DNA of 64,000 bases, taken from Rhodococcus erythropolis NBRC 15567. GTDB lineage: Bacteria; Actinomycetota; Actinomycetes; Mycobacteriales; Mycobacteriaceae. Every line of letters starts with the position of its first letter. Positions within the stretch are counted from its first letter, which is position 1. A model generated the notes under the pieces. It had not been told where the DNA came from, searched no databases, and worked only from the letters and a program-made list of their open reading frames with translations. Below are positions 25,913 to 34,117 of the stretch, piece after piece. The translations under genes and the position numbers were made by a program. The DNA is taken from NCBI RefSeq assembly GCF_001552595.1, contig NZ_BCRM01000022.1, forward strand, positions 1 to 64,000, written 5' to 3'.

Positions 25913-27001
25913 CTACCCCTTGATCCGACCTGATGTTCGCCCTGCCAGTAGTTCGGTGTCGAGCATCTCGACTATCGGAACGCCGGATCCAGACGGCGAC
26001 ATCAGGAGCGCACCGGCGCGCCGGCCCTTCTCTTCCTGGGGCTGGCGCACCGTTGTCAGTGATTCGCGCAGCGCCTCGTCGACGCCGTCGAATCCGGTGA
26101 TCGACAGTTGGCCAGGTACATCGATGCCCTGCCAGCGCGCCCAGTCCAAGGCGCCGAGAGCCAGCACGTCGGTGGTACAGACCAGTGCGGTGATCTCAGG
26201 GTTGGTCGCGAGAGCTTCCGCCGCCGCCGAGTGCCCGGACTGCGATGTGTGGACGTACCGCTCGATCACCGTGAGTGAGAGTGGGTCCATGTCGGACGCC
26301 ACCATCGCGTCGCGCACTCCTTCGATCCGCTCACGCTGGACGTGGAAGTGCGGGGACTTGAGTCGTTCCTGGCTGACAACGCCGTCCATCCGGTCGCGCC
26401 CCAGCCTCATGCAGAGCACGCCGATGTCACGGTGGCCGAGCCCGATGAGGTAATCGGCGACCTTGCGCATGGCAGCGCGGTCGTCGATGCCCACGAGGGA
26501 TGCACCGGGAATCTCGCGCGGCTGGTCGCACACCACGATCGGAATGTGACGCTCGAGCACGGCAGCGAGATACGGATCGTCGTCGGCCACGGAGTAGACG
26601 ACGAAGCCGTCGACGCCCGCCTGCTGGACCACGGCTGCAGCATCCACCTCGTCGCGGCCGGGCCCGGCCGGGATGAGCAGCAAGCCCTGGCCGGCGTCCT
26701 CACACGATTCCGAGAGACCGGCAAGGAAGCTCATGGCGGCCGGGTCGCGGAACGAATAACTGAGTGCTTCGGTGAGCAGAAGACCGACGGCACCGGCTTT
26801 GCGAGTTCGCAAGGAGCGGGCGACCGGATCGGGTCCGGGATATCCGCGTCGCTTGGCCGCTTGGAGCACTCGATCCCGCAGCTCGACGGAGAGCTGATCG
26901 GGTCGGTTGTACGCGTTCGAGACTGTAGTTCTCGACACATTGAGCTCGGCGGCAAGCGACGCCAAAGTGGCTTGACGGCGTGGCTGACGGGACCGGGGCA
27001 T
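25913..27001 (-). CDS. LacI-family transcriptional regulator
   Basis: A 362-residue LacI/GalR regulator. The N-terminal HTH reads TLASLAAELNVSRTTVSNAY with the hinge helix region after it, and a periplasmic-binding-type sensor domain follows (GLLLTEALSYSF to the C-terminal LTTVRQPQEEKGR). A LacI-type gene sits at the same place beside kstR in M. tuberculosis. It is convergent with the OtsB-GH15 gene, with only three bases between the stops, and divergent from the metal ABC genes. The effector is unknown; the neighbouring sugar enzyme makes a carbohydrate plausible. Confidence 0.85.
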   Translation of the reverse strand: MPRSRQPRRQATLASLAAELNVSRTTVSNAYNRPDQLSVELRDRVLQAAKRRGYPGPDPVARSLRTRKAGAVGLLLTEALSYSFRDPAAMSFLAGLSESCEDAGQGLLLIPAGPGRDEVDAAAVVQQAGVDGFVVYSVADDDPYLAAVLERHIPIVVCDQPREIPGASLVGIDDRAAMRKVADYLIGLGHRDIGVLCMRLGRDRMDGVVSQERLKSPHFHVQRERIEGVRDAMVASDMDPLSLTVIERYVHTSQSGHSAAAEALATNPEITALVCTTDVLALGALDWARWQGIDVPGQLSITGFDGVDEALRESLTTVRQPQEEKGRRAGALLMSPSGSGVPIVEMLDTELLAGRTSGRIKG

Positions 27002-27090
27002 AAACGGACGTTAGCCGTAGTGCCCGCAGACGGCGCGTTGGGGCTGAACCGAAGGTGAACTACCAGCGACTATGCGCTAATGTGTAACGG

Positions 27091-27112
27091 TAACGGTTTC
27101 CAATAGCATTTA
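27091..27112. promoter_or_regulatory. Candidate operator between LacI gene and metal ABC operon
   Basis: Within the LacI–znuA gap is GGTAACGGTTTCC, two 6-base arms around a central G with one mismatched pair, preceded by a further TAACGG. It could be a LacI-family operator. It also weakly resembles actinobacterial Zur boxes (AT-rich arms around a short centre). The binding protein cannot be assigned by eye. Confidence 0.35.
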
Positions 27113-27140
27113 GCCCAGCCTTTGTTCAGGAGAAAAGCAC

Positions 27141-28091
27141 GTGCGTTCGTCGTCGAAATTCCGCACCGCCACCGCCCTCGCGGCCGTCTCGGTCGCCGCA
27201 GCATTCGCGCTCACCGCGTGCAGCTCCAGCTCGTCGAAAGACGAAGGCATCACCGTCGTCGCATCGACGAACGTGTGGGGCGACGTCGCGCAGGCCGTCG
27301 CCGGCGACAAGCTGACCGTGACGTCGATCATCAACGAGCCGTCCGCGGACCCGCACTCGTTCGAGGCGACTCCCGCCGATGCCGCCAAGATCACCGACGC
27401 ATCGCTTGTCGTCTACAACGGCGGCGGCTACGACCAGTTCATCACCGACGTCCTCGACGCGGGCAAGGGTGAGCAGAAGACGGTCAACGCCTACAACCTG
27501 CTCGACGGCGGCATCCACGCCGGCGAAACCGCGGGCGAATCGCATGACGGTCACACCCACGGCGCAGTCAACGAACACGTCTGGTTCGACATTCCGACCG
27601 TCGACGCCGTCGCACATTCGGTTGCCGATCAGCTGAGCGCTCTCGATCCGGACAACGCGGCGACCTACGAGGACAACGCGAAGGCATACAGCCAGAAGCT
27701 CGCCGGCGTCACAGCGATCACCGATTCCATCGCCGCTGCCCACGCAGGCGCACCGGTGGCGCAGACCGAGCCGATCGCGCACTACCTCCTGGTCGCAGCT
27801 GAACTGAAGGACGCAACTCCCGAAGAGTTCACCAGTGCCATCGAAGACGGCAACGATCCTTCACCGGCCGCAATCGCCGCAACGCGCCAGCTCCTCTCGG
27901 AGAAGCAGGCCCGCGCACTGGTCTACAACATCCAGACGCAGGACAAAGTGACCCAGGACATGCGCACCACAGCCGAAACCGCCGGAGTGCCCGTCGTCGA
28001 GGTTACGGAGACTCTCCCCGAGGGCCTGGACTACATTCAGTGGCAGACGCAGACTGCGGAGTCGCTCGCAAACGCCCTCTCTGCCCAGTAA
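27141..28091 (+). CDS. Zinc/manganese ABC transporter substrate-binding lipoprotein (ZnuA-like)
   Basis: The product has 316 residues. A lipoprotein signal ends in the lipobox LTAC near residue 25. The mature part is a cluster A-I metal-binding protein: TNVWGDVAQAV, EPSADPHSFEATPADAAKI with a conserved His, a His-rich loop (ESHDGHTHGAVNEHVWFDIP), and a C-terminal VEVTETLPEGLDYIQW. The His-rich loop favours zinc, though manganese is possible. The GTG at 27141 is preceded by CAGGAGA. It is the first gene of a three-gene importer operon. Confidence 0.87.
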   Translation: MRSSSKFRTATALAAVSVAAAFALTACSSSSSKDEGITVVASTNVWGDVAQAVAGDKLTVTSIINEPSADPHSFEATPADAAKITDASLVVYNGGGYDQFITDVLDAGKGEQKTVNAYNLLDGGIHAGETAGESHDGHTHGAVNEHVWFDIPTVDAVAHSVADQLSALDPDNAATYEDNAKAYSQKLAGVTAITDSIAAAHAGAPVAQTEPIAHYLLVAAELKDATPEEFTSAIEDGNDPSPAAIAATRQLLSEKQARALVYNIQTQDKVTQDMRTTAETAGVPVVEVTETLPEGLDYIQWQTQTAESLANALSAQ

Positions 28092-28130
28092 TTATTTGCC
28101 CCACCATTTCCGAGAAGAACCGATCGGCTT

Positions 28131-29036
28131 GTGACAGAAACTTCCGCGAATACTCCTGTGCCCCCTGGTAACACCGTGCCTTCTGGTAACACCGTGCCCG
28201 CTGTGACGCTGAAGGACGCTCGATTGTCCTTCGGTGCCCGCACATTGTGGGACGGGCTCGATCTCGAGGTACAGCCAGGTGAGTTCATCGCCGTACTCGG
28301 GCCGAACGGGTCGGGCAAGACCTCGCTCCTGAAGATTCTGCTGGGCCAACTACAACTCAGCGGTGGTAGTGCACAGATCGTCGGTACGCCGGCACGGGCC
28401 GGGAACTCACACGTCGGGTACATCCCGCAGCAGAAATCCATCGACGACGGCCTCCCGCTCCGCGGCCGCGACCTGGTAGGCCTCGGCGTCGACGGTCACC
28501 AGTGGGGTACGGGCCTACTGCGCCGGGGGCGTCGCCGCAAGATCGTCGACGACGCCATCGCACAGGTCAGCGCCCAGTCGTTTGCCGACGCTCCCATCGG
28601 TTCCATGTCCGGCGGTGAGCAGCAGCGACTGCGGATCGCACAGGCTTTGGTCGGCGACCCGCGGATCCTGCTGTGCGACGAGCCGCTGCTCAGCCTCGAC
28701 CTCGCCAACCAGCACCTGGTCTCGACGCTGATCGACAAGCGTCGGCGCAGCCATGACACCGCAGTGCTGTTCGTGACGCACGAGATCAATCCGATCCTGC
28801 CGTTGGTCGATCGAGTGCTCTATCTGGTGGACGGCAAATTCCGGATCGGGACGCCGGCCGAAGTGATGACGTCCGAGGTTCTCTCGGATCTGTACAACAC
28901 CGACGTCGAAGTGTTGCAGGTTCGTGGCCGCCTCGTCGTGATCGGCACCGGAGACGCCATCGACGCGCTCGGCAGCGCAGGCGGACTACGCCCGGGAGAA
29001 GGCGTTCACCATTCTGATGAGGATCACCACCAGTGA
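28131..29036 (+). CDS. Metal ABC transporter ATP-binding protein (ZnuC-like)
   Basis: This 301-residue ATPase has Walker A GPNGSGKT, signature MSGGEQQRLRIAQAL, Walker B ILLCDEPLLSLD and a switch His in FVTHEIN. It ends in a His-containing tail (HHSDEDHHQ). The GTG start at 28131 is followed by an unusual N-terminus built from repeats of a GNTVP unit; a later GTG within it is a possible alternative start. The stop overlaps the permease start (GTGA). Confidence 0.85.
   Translation: MTETSANTPVPPGNTVPSGNTVPAVTLKDARLSFGARTLWDGLDLEVQPGEFIAVLGPNGSGKTSLLKILLGQLQLSGGSAQIVGTPARAGNSHVGYIPQQKSIDDGLPLRGRDLVGLGVDGHQWGTGLLRRGRRRKIVDDAIAQVSAQSFADAPIGSMSGGEQQRLRIAQALVGDPRILLCDEPLLSLDLANQHLVSTLIDKRRRSHDTAVLFVTHEINPILPLVDRVLYLVDGKFRIGTPAEVMTSEVLSDLYNTDVEVLQVRGRLVVIGTGDAIDALGSAGGLRPGEGVHHSDEDHHQ
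28163..28203. repeat. Short direct repeats in the 5' end of the znuC-like gene
   Basis: Two copies of GGTAACACCGTGCC spaced by about 18 bases give the repeated Gly-Asn-Thr-Val-Pro units of the protein N-terminus. The repeat falls before the conserved ABC domain and probably has no effect on ATPase function. Confidence 0.6.
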
Positions 29037-29914
29037 GTAACAAGTTCACCGACGCGATGTCGCGGATGTTCGACGTGTCCGCCACCGTCGACCTACTGCA
29101 GTACGACTTCGTCCAACAGGCGTTGATTGCCGGTGCCATCCTCGGATTGTTGGCAGGCATCATCGGGCCGCTGATCGTGAGTCGTCAGATGTCGTTCTCG
29201 GTGCACGGAACGAGTGAGCTGTCACTGACGGGTGCATCCGCCGCACTTCTCGTCGGTGTGGGCGTCGGCTTCGGTGCCATCGTCGGATCCGTGGTCGCGG
29301 CAGTGCTGTTCGGGCTGCTCGGAGCCAAAGCGCGGGACCGAGATTCGGTGATCGGCGTGATCATGGCTTTCGGTCTCGGCTTGTCGGTGTTGTTCCTCTG
29401 GGCGTACGACGGTCGCACGGGAACCAGCTTCTCACTGTTGGTCGGACAGATCGTGGCGCCGGGAAACAGCGGTCTCGAACTTCTGCTGCTGTGCGCGGTC
29501 ATCGTGATCGGCACACTCGGATTCATCTACCGCCCTTTGCTGTTCGCAAGCACCGACCCCGAAGTTGCTGCAGCTCGCGGTGTTCCGGTTCGGGCACTGT
29601 CGATCGTGTTCGCCGTGTTGGTCGGCATCACCGCAGCACTCGGCGTGCAGATCGTCGGCGCGCTGCTGGTGATGTCGCTGCTGATCACTCCCGCAGCGGC
29701 CGCCGCGTACGTCACGGCAAGCCCACTCAAGGCGACAATTCTCTCCGTCGTCTTCGCCGAACTCGCAGCCGTCGGCGGCATCCTTCTCTCGCTGGCCCCC
29801 GGCGTTCCCGTCTCGAGTTTCGTCACCTCGGTCTCGTTCGTGATCTACCTGATATGCCGACTCTTCGGATCCGCACGCCGCAAGAATGCGGGACGGATTC
29901 CGGCGCACGCCTGA
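29033..29914 (+). CDS. Metal ABC transporter permease (ZnuB-like)
   Basis: A 293-residue polytopic protein of the ABC-3 permease family with about eight hydrophobic segments. Family landmarks are GPLIVSRQMSFSVHGTSELS near the N-terminus and GVQIVGALLVMSLLITPAAA later. It completes a zinc/manganese importer with the two upstream genes. Its start overlaps the ATPase stop by four bases. Confidence 0.87.
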   Translation: MSNKFTDAMSRMFDVSATVDLLQYDFVQQALIAGAILGLLAGIIGPLIVSRQMSFSVHGTSELSLTGASAALLVGVGVGFGAIVGSVVAAVLFGLLGAKARDRDSVIGVIMAFGLGLSVLFLWAYDGRTGTSFSLLVGQIVAPGNSGLELLLLCAVIVIGTLGFIYRPLLFASTDPEVAAARGVPVRALSIVFAVLVGITAALGVQIVGALLVMSLLITPAAAAAYVTASPLKATILSVVFAELAAVGGILLSLAPGVPVSSFVTSVSFVIYLICRLFGSARRKNAGRIPAHA

Positions 29915-29922
29915 ACACCGAG

Positions 29923-29955
29923 AGCCCATACCTACCTAGAATCGAGGTATGGGCT
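29923..29955. promoter_or_regulatory. Hairpin and leaderless-type promoter at the pxpA start
   Basis: AGCCCATACCT (29923-29933) pairs perfectly with AGGTATGGGCT (29945-29955), which contains the pxpA start codon (29949-29951). The hairpin could terminate the upstream permease operon. TAGAAT at 29937-29942 is a -10-like hexamer six bases before the ATG, the spacing of leaderless actinobacterial genes, and no usable ribosome site is present. Confidence 0.55.
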
Positions 29956-30710
29956 ACAGCGTTGATCTGAACAGCGACCTCGGCGAGGGCTTCGGCGCCT
30001 GGACCCTGGGCGACGACGACGCCATGCTCGAACTTGTCACCAGCGCGAACATCGCCTGCGGATTCCATGCCGGCGACCCGACAACGCTGTTGGCGACTTG
30101 CAAATCAGCCGCCACCCGCGGCGTGCGGATCGGCGCGCAGGTGGGTTACCGAGACCTCGCCGGTTTCGGCCGACGCTTCATCGACATGTCCCCGAAAGAC
30201 CTCACCGCCGACGTCATTTATCAAATAGGGGCACTCGACGGTTTGGCTCGTGTCGCCGGATCGCGGGTCGCGTACGTCAAACCCCACGGCGCGCTTTACA
30301 ACGCAATAGTCCATCACCGACGGCAGGCGCGGGCCGTGGTCGCCGCCGTCGTTGCCTACGACAGTTCGCTACCTGTTCTCGGACTACCTGGTTCGGTGTT
30401 TCTGGAAGAGGCGCGCGAAGCCGGTCTCGACGTGGTCGCCGAGGCTTTTGCCGATCGCGCGTACACGGCAGAAGGCACCTTGGTCCCGCGCACCGAGTCG
30501 GGCGCCGTTCTGCACGACCCGGCGCTTGTTGCAGAACGGGTTCGGCGAATGGTCGTCGACGGCGAGTTGGATGCGGTCGACGGGAGCACCCTCAAAATTA
30601 CCGCGGAGTCGGTGTGCGTACACGGTGACAGTCCGGCAGCCGTCGACATGGCCGCAGCGATCCGCGATCTCCTCGAATCCTCCGACGTCGAGATCACACC
30701 GTTCACATGA
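29949..30710 (+). CDS. pxpA: 5-oxoprolinase subunit PxpA (LamB/YcsF family)
   Basis: The 253-residue protein has the family opening [15 protein letters not shown], followed by [12 protein letters not shown] and VKPHGALYN, all hallmarks of YcsF/PxpA. With PxpB and PxpC it forms the ATP-dependent enzyme that opens 5-oxoproline (pyroglutamate) to glutamate, clearing this by-product of glutamine breakdown. The order pxpA-pxpB-pxpC is the common one. The start is probably leaderless (see the promoter entry). The stop overlaps pxpB by four bases. Confidence 0.92.
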   Translation: MGYSVDLNSDLGEGFGAWTLGDDDAMLELVTSANIACGFHAGDPTTLLATCKSAATRGVRIGAQVGYRDLAGFGRRFIDMSPKDLTADVIYQIGALDGLARVAGSRVAYVKPHGALYNAIVHHRRQARAVVAAVVAYDSSLPVLGLPGSVFLEEAREAGLDVVAEAFADRAYTAEGTLVPRTESGAVLHDPALVAERVRRMVVDGELDAVDGSTLKITAESVCVHGDSPAAVDMAAAIRDLLESSDVEITPFT

Positions 30711-31321
30711 TCACGATCCTGCCCGCCGGTGAATCCGCAGTCCTCGTCGAATACGACGAACTGCCGAGCGTGCTGGGCAACTTCAGGGCTCTCGACGCCA
30801 GTCGGATCCCCGGAGTGATCGATCTGATTCCCGCGGCGCGAACCATCCTGATCGAGTACGACAACACGATTACCGGACGCAAACTCGTGGAGAAATGGGT
30901 ACGTGGGGCCGTACCCATCGAACTCACAGCAGATGAGAGCGGGCCTGCTGTCGAGATTCCGGTCCGCTACGACGGCGACGATCTCGTCGAAGTGGGCAAG
31001 CTGACCGGACTCGGGGTCGACGGTGTCATCGAGGCTCACACGTCTGCGTCGTGGACCGTCGCGTTCATCGGTTTCGCCCCCGGCTTCGCGTATCTGACCA
31101 GCAACGAGAGAAAGCTCGAAGTTCCACGTCGATCGGACCCGCGCAGGCAGGTCCCGGCCGGTGCAGTCGGGTTGGCCGGACCGTTCTCGGGCGTCTACCC
31201 GCGTATCTCCCCGGGCGGCTGGCAGTTGATCGGAACGACGGAACTGTCGGTGTGGGATGCCGAGCGCCGCCCGCCGGCGCTGCTTCTACCCGGCACCACA
31301 GTCACCTTTGTCCGTGCATGA
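30707..31321 (+). CDS. pxpB: 5-oxoprolinase subunit PxpB (KipI family)
   Basis: A protein of 204 residues matching the allophanate-hydrolase subunit 1/KipI domain, with [28 protein letters not shown] and [20 protein letters not shown]. It forms the hydrolytic core with PxpC. The ATG overlaps the pxpA stop (ATGA). KipI was first known as a sporulation kinase inhibitor, but in this three-gene setting the oxoprolinase role applies. Confidence 0.92.
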   Translation: MITILPAGESAVLVEYDELPSVLGNFRALDASRIPGVIDLIPAARTILIEYDNTITGRKLVEKWVRGAVPIELTADESGPAVEIPVRYDGDDLVEVGKLTGLGVDGVIEAHTSASWTVAFIGFAPGFAYLTSNERKLEVPRRSDPRRQVPAGAVGLAGPFSGVYPRISPGGWQLIGTTELSVWDAERRPPALLLPGTTVTFVRA

Positions 31322-31378
31322 TTTCGGTGCAAGGATGATTTTGGTGTCTTCACCGCGTTGTTGCGGGACAATGGATTC

Positions 31379-32251
31379 ATGGCCTGGCTCGAGGTAGTGC
31401 GTACCGGCCCGCTCGCCACAGTTCAGGACCGCGGGCGGAGAGGCTACGGCGCTCTCGGGGTCGGCAGATCCGGCGCCGTCGACATGATCTCGCACGACAG
31501 CGCGAACAGACTCGTAGGCAACACTTTTCGAGCAGCAACCATCGAAGTCACCACTGGGGTTTTTGCGATGCGGGCCGTCGGTTCGATGACGGTGGCAGTG
31601 ACAGGCGCGCGGGTGCCGCTGGCCGTCGACGGACGGCCGGCACCTGACTACGCGAGCATCCACCTGGGCGGTGGCAGCATTATCGAATTGGGTTACAGCA
31701 CAACCGGGTTGAGAACGTACATCTCTGCACGCGGTGGCGTCGACGTCCCACAGGTACTCGGCAGCAGATCCACCGACACACTCTCCGGGCTCGGGCCGCC
31801 GCCGCTCGCCGCCGGCGATCTACTCCTCCTCGGGGCAGAGGAAGGGACGTGGCCCACCGAAGAGTTGATTCCACCGCCCGCACCTGCACTCGGCGCGGTT
31901 CCGATCGAGATCACGCTCGGCCCCCGAAATTCCTGGTTCACCGCCGCATCCGTTCACGCGCTCCTTCACACCACGTGGAAAGTCACCGAACACACCAACC
32001 GAGTCGGGGTCCGGTTACAGGGCCAAGGGCCTTTACATCGCTCACGCACCGAGGAATTGCCGAGCGAAGGCGTCGTGATGGGATCCATCCAGGTGCCGCC
32101 AGGCGGCCAGCCCGTCGTGTTTCTGGCAGACCATCCCGTGACTGGCGGATACCCGGTCATCGCCGTCGTTTCCGACGCTGGGATTGCGTCGCTGGCACAG
32201 CTGCGGCCCGGCAGCACCATTACCTTGAAGGCCACTACCAGGCCGTCCTAG
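31379..32251 (+). CDS. pxpC: 5-oxoprolinase subunit PxpC (biotin-dependent-carboxylase-like, KipA family)
   Basis: The 290-residue product matches the allophanate-hydrolase subunit 2/KipA family: GPLATVQDRGRRGYGALGV at the N-terminus, RTYISARGGVDVPQVLGSRS, and GSIQVPPGGQPVVFLADHPV near the end. A slightly longer reading starts at 31358. The ATG at 31379 begins the conserved part and is chosen, though its ribosome site is weak. It follows pxpB by 57 bases and completes the oxoprolinase operon. Confidence 0.88.
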   Translation: MAWLEVVRTGPLATVQDRGRRGYGALGVGRSGAVDMISHDSANRLVGNTFRAATIEVTTGVFAMRAVGSMTVAVTGARVPLAVDGRPAPDYASIHLGGGSIIELGYSTTGLRTYISARGGVDVPQVLGSRSTDTLSGLGPPPLAAGDLLLLGAEEGTWPTEELIPPPAPALGAVPIEITLGPRNSWFTAASVHALLHTTWKVTEHTNRVGVRLQGQGPLHRSRTEELPSEGVVMGSIQVPPGGQPVVFLADHPVTGGYPVIAVVSDAGIASLAQLRPGSTITLKATTRPS

Positions 32252-32328
32252 CGCTGATAGTCTCAGCCGCGCCAGCAATGCTGCCGGCGGCGCTCGGCCG
32301 TCGCCAGAACCTGAAGGACTGTCACACT

Positions 32329-33021
32329 ATGAGCCCTAAGAGCAGCACACTTGCTCTCGGAATAGCGTCACTGATCACTGCTGCACTCGTCCTGTCCGGA
32401 TGCAGCAGTTCGGAAAGCGGCGACGCTGTCTCCAGTGATACCAGCACCAGTGAGACCACTGCTTCCGAAAGTTCTGCATCCTCGTCGTCTGCCGCTGCCG
32501 CGACGCCGACCTTGAGGGACGGAACACCGTTCATCGGTGAGCGGACGACGATCGAAACCGGCGACGACCCCGAAGCGCCGAGCATCAGCGTCAGCCTCCC
32601 GCCGAGCTGGACTCACGGCGAGAACATCCCTGCCGGCGTTACGGATGCGTTGTCCAGCAACAGCCAGGAACCCAGCGGTTTCATGCCGAACACCACCGTG
32701 ACGGTCGAAAACCAAGGCACCGCAACAAAAGACGAGGTTCTTGCCGCTGCGCGTGAAACGATCGCCACCCTCGACGGATGGACCGAGGTGAAGTACACCG
32801 AGATCGACGTCGACGGACAGCAGGGGTTCCGCCTCTCCGGAACCTGGACCGCCCCAAACCTGGACGTTCCGCTCTACGCCGTCATGACAGTCGTCGCTTA
32901 CCAAGCCGACGACAACTCGCCGGTCTACCTGGTCAGCTTTGCGAATCAGTTCACCGACACGACGAACATGCAGACCTCCAACCAGGTGGAGGAAATCAAC
33001 ACCTCGATCGAATTCGGCTGA
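32329..33021 (+). CDS. LpqN/LpqT-like lipoprotein
   Basis: The product has 230 residues. A lipoprotein signal peptide ends in LSGC (Cys about residue 24), followed by a 35-residue Ser/Thr/Ala-rich linker. The globular part, from TLRDGTPFIGERTTIE to the C-terminal NQVEEINTSIEFG, resembles the LpqN family of mycobacterial cell-envelope lipoproteins, which in M. tuberculosis have been linked to mycolate transfer and MmpL3 partners. A much longer in-frame reading begins at 31849 over pxpC and is spurious; the ATG at 32329 has an AAGGA upstream. Confidence 0.75.
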   Translation: MSPKSSTLALGIASLITAALVLSGCSSSESGDAVSSDTSTSETTASESSASSSSAAAATPTLRDGTPFIGERTTIETGDDPEAPSISVSLPPSWTHGENIPAGVTDALSSNSQEPSGFMPNTTVTVENQGTATKDEVLAAARETIATLDGWTEVKYTEIDVDGQQGFRLSGTWTAPNLDVPLYAVMTVVAYQADDNSPVYLVSFANQFTDTTNMQTSNQVEEINTSIEFG

Positions 33022-33060
33022 GCACCTCATGATTTGAGCGCTTGATCACCGACCAACCGC

Positions 33061-33093
33061 GGCGGGCCGAGACTACGACAGTCTCGGCCCGCC
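33061..33093. terminator. Bidirectional terminator, 14-bp stem
   Basis: GGCGGGCCGAGACT (33061-33074) pairs perfectly with AGTCTCGGCCCGCC (33080-33093) over a 5-base loop, followed by GTTT. It lies between the convergent lipoprotein gene and the Ig-like protein gene and probably serves both. Confidence 0.85.
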
Positions 33094-33109
33094 GTTTCAC
33101 AATTCTCGG

Positions 33110-33808
33110 CTAACTCTTCCCGAACAGTCCGCTGAGGGAACCGAGGCCACCACTCAACGAGCCGAGCGATCCGGTTCCGCCACCGGTTCCGGGGCCAGTG
33201 GGATCAACCGGATCAACGGGATCAACCGGGTCAACGGGATCGACCACATCCGCGGCGCGGACAGTGATGGACGGGCCCAAGTTGGCGAAATTCGCACTCG
33301 ACTGGAATCCGTTGCCCATCACCGTGGCACCTACCGCCAATCCACTTCCGTACACGGTTCCCGGCGCACACGAAGCAGTGACCGTGTAGCTGGTCTTCAT
33401 GGTCACCGGTTTGCTGCCGTTGTTGATCCAGCCGGCACTGGTCACCTCGAGCGTCGTGGCTGTCAGTTCCGGCGTTTCAGTGGTTTCGGTCATCGTCCCG
33501 CCAACGTGAAACTTCGTGACCTTCGCCGAGCCCGGGACAAAGGTCAAGCATGCGGCATGCGTCTCGGTGAACCTGCTGATATATCCGTCGATTCCGCTCT
33601 TCTTCGACACTGTCGTGTAGGTGATCGTGTCACCGACCTTCGGGGACGCATTGTCCACGGTGCGAGTAAATGTGTAGGCACCAGAAGTTGCCGTCTCGGC
33701 AGTCGCGACTCCCGCACCCAGCGCGCTTGCGCCCACAGCAAGAGCAATCACCCCCAAACCAGCTCCAACGGTGGACAGTCTACGATTCCTGGATCCAAAC
33801 TTTGCCAC
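33110..33808 (-). CDS. Secreted Ig-like/DUF11-type protein with Asp-Pro-Val repeats
   Basis: A protein of 232 residues. It has a signal peptide ending in ATA-type residues near 35, a beta-rich Ig-like domain (about 40-185, with KVGDTITYTTVSKKSG and SAGWINNGSKPVTMKTSYTV), a repeat of four Asp-Pro-Val units, and a Gly/Ser/Leu-rich tail ending GLFGKS. No LPXTG motif or lipobox is present. The frame runs back to 33952, but the GTG at 33808 has TGGAG upstream and begins the signal peptide. It is a paralogue of the divergent gene at 34118. The function is unknown; a cell-surface or adhesin-like role is inferred from architecture. Confidence 0.72.
   Translation of the reverse strand: MAKFGSRNRRLSTVGAGLGVIALAVGASALGAGVATAETATSGAYTFTRTVDNASPKVGDTITYTTVSKKSGIDGYISRFTETHAACLTFVPGSAKVTKFHVGGTMTETTETPELTATTLEVTSAGWINNGSKPVTMKTSYTVTASCAPGTVYGSGLAVGATVMGNGFQSSANFANLGPSITVRAADVVDPVDPVDPVDPVDPTGPGTGGGTGSLGSLSGGLGSLSGLFGKS
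33200..33246. repeat. 9-base coding repeats (Asp-Pro-Val units)
   Basis: On the minus strand a unit of the form GTTGATCC(C/G) is repeated at least four times without interruption, encoding the Val-Asp-Pro linker of the secreted protein. Third-position variation between units suggests older expansion under frame constraint. Confidence 0.75.
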
Positions 33809-34117
33809 GAACAATCTCCACTCTGTGAGGTTCCAGGACAACCGAATTCGTTGATTACTGAAACTTGTTGCAACCCGACTCTCGAAGTACGATACAGTCG
33901 ACCTGGACATTCGCCCAGCTTTTCGCCGACTTGGTCGCCAATCAGTTAACAACAGGCAATCAAGGTCGAAAAAGTCCTCTCAATTCGGACTTTTCCGTAA
34001 ATTCTGCCGAACTGACACATAGGCAAGCGTCCGATAGGTTTCAATGGTTACCACGGCGCAACCTTTGAAGAGTCATCCCCATCGCCGTCAGCGTGAACCC
34101 CTCGAACGGAGAATTTC
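33809..34117. other. 309-base divergent intergenic region between the two Ig-like genes
   Basis: The region is AT-richer than its surroundings and must hold both promoters. It contains an inverted repeat AAAAGTCC (33970-33977) and GGACTTTT (33987-33994) with a 9-base spacer, nearly central between the genes; it could be a shared operator or a small hairpin. GGAG lies before the 34118 start and TGGAG before the 33808 start. No RNA gene was recognised. Confidence 0.5.

Noticed and set aside
31849-32328. Long N-terminal extension of the LpqN-like protein
   Set aside because: It overlaps pxpC in another phase; the lipoprotein signal begins at ATG 32329.
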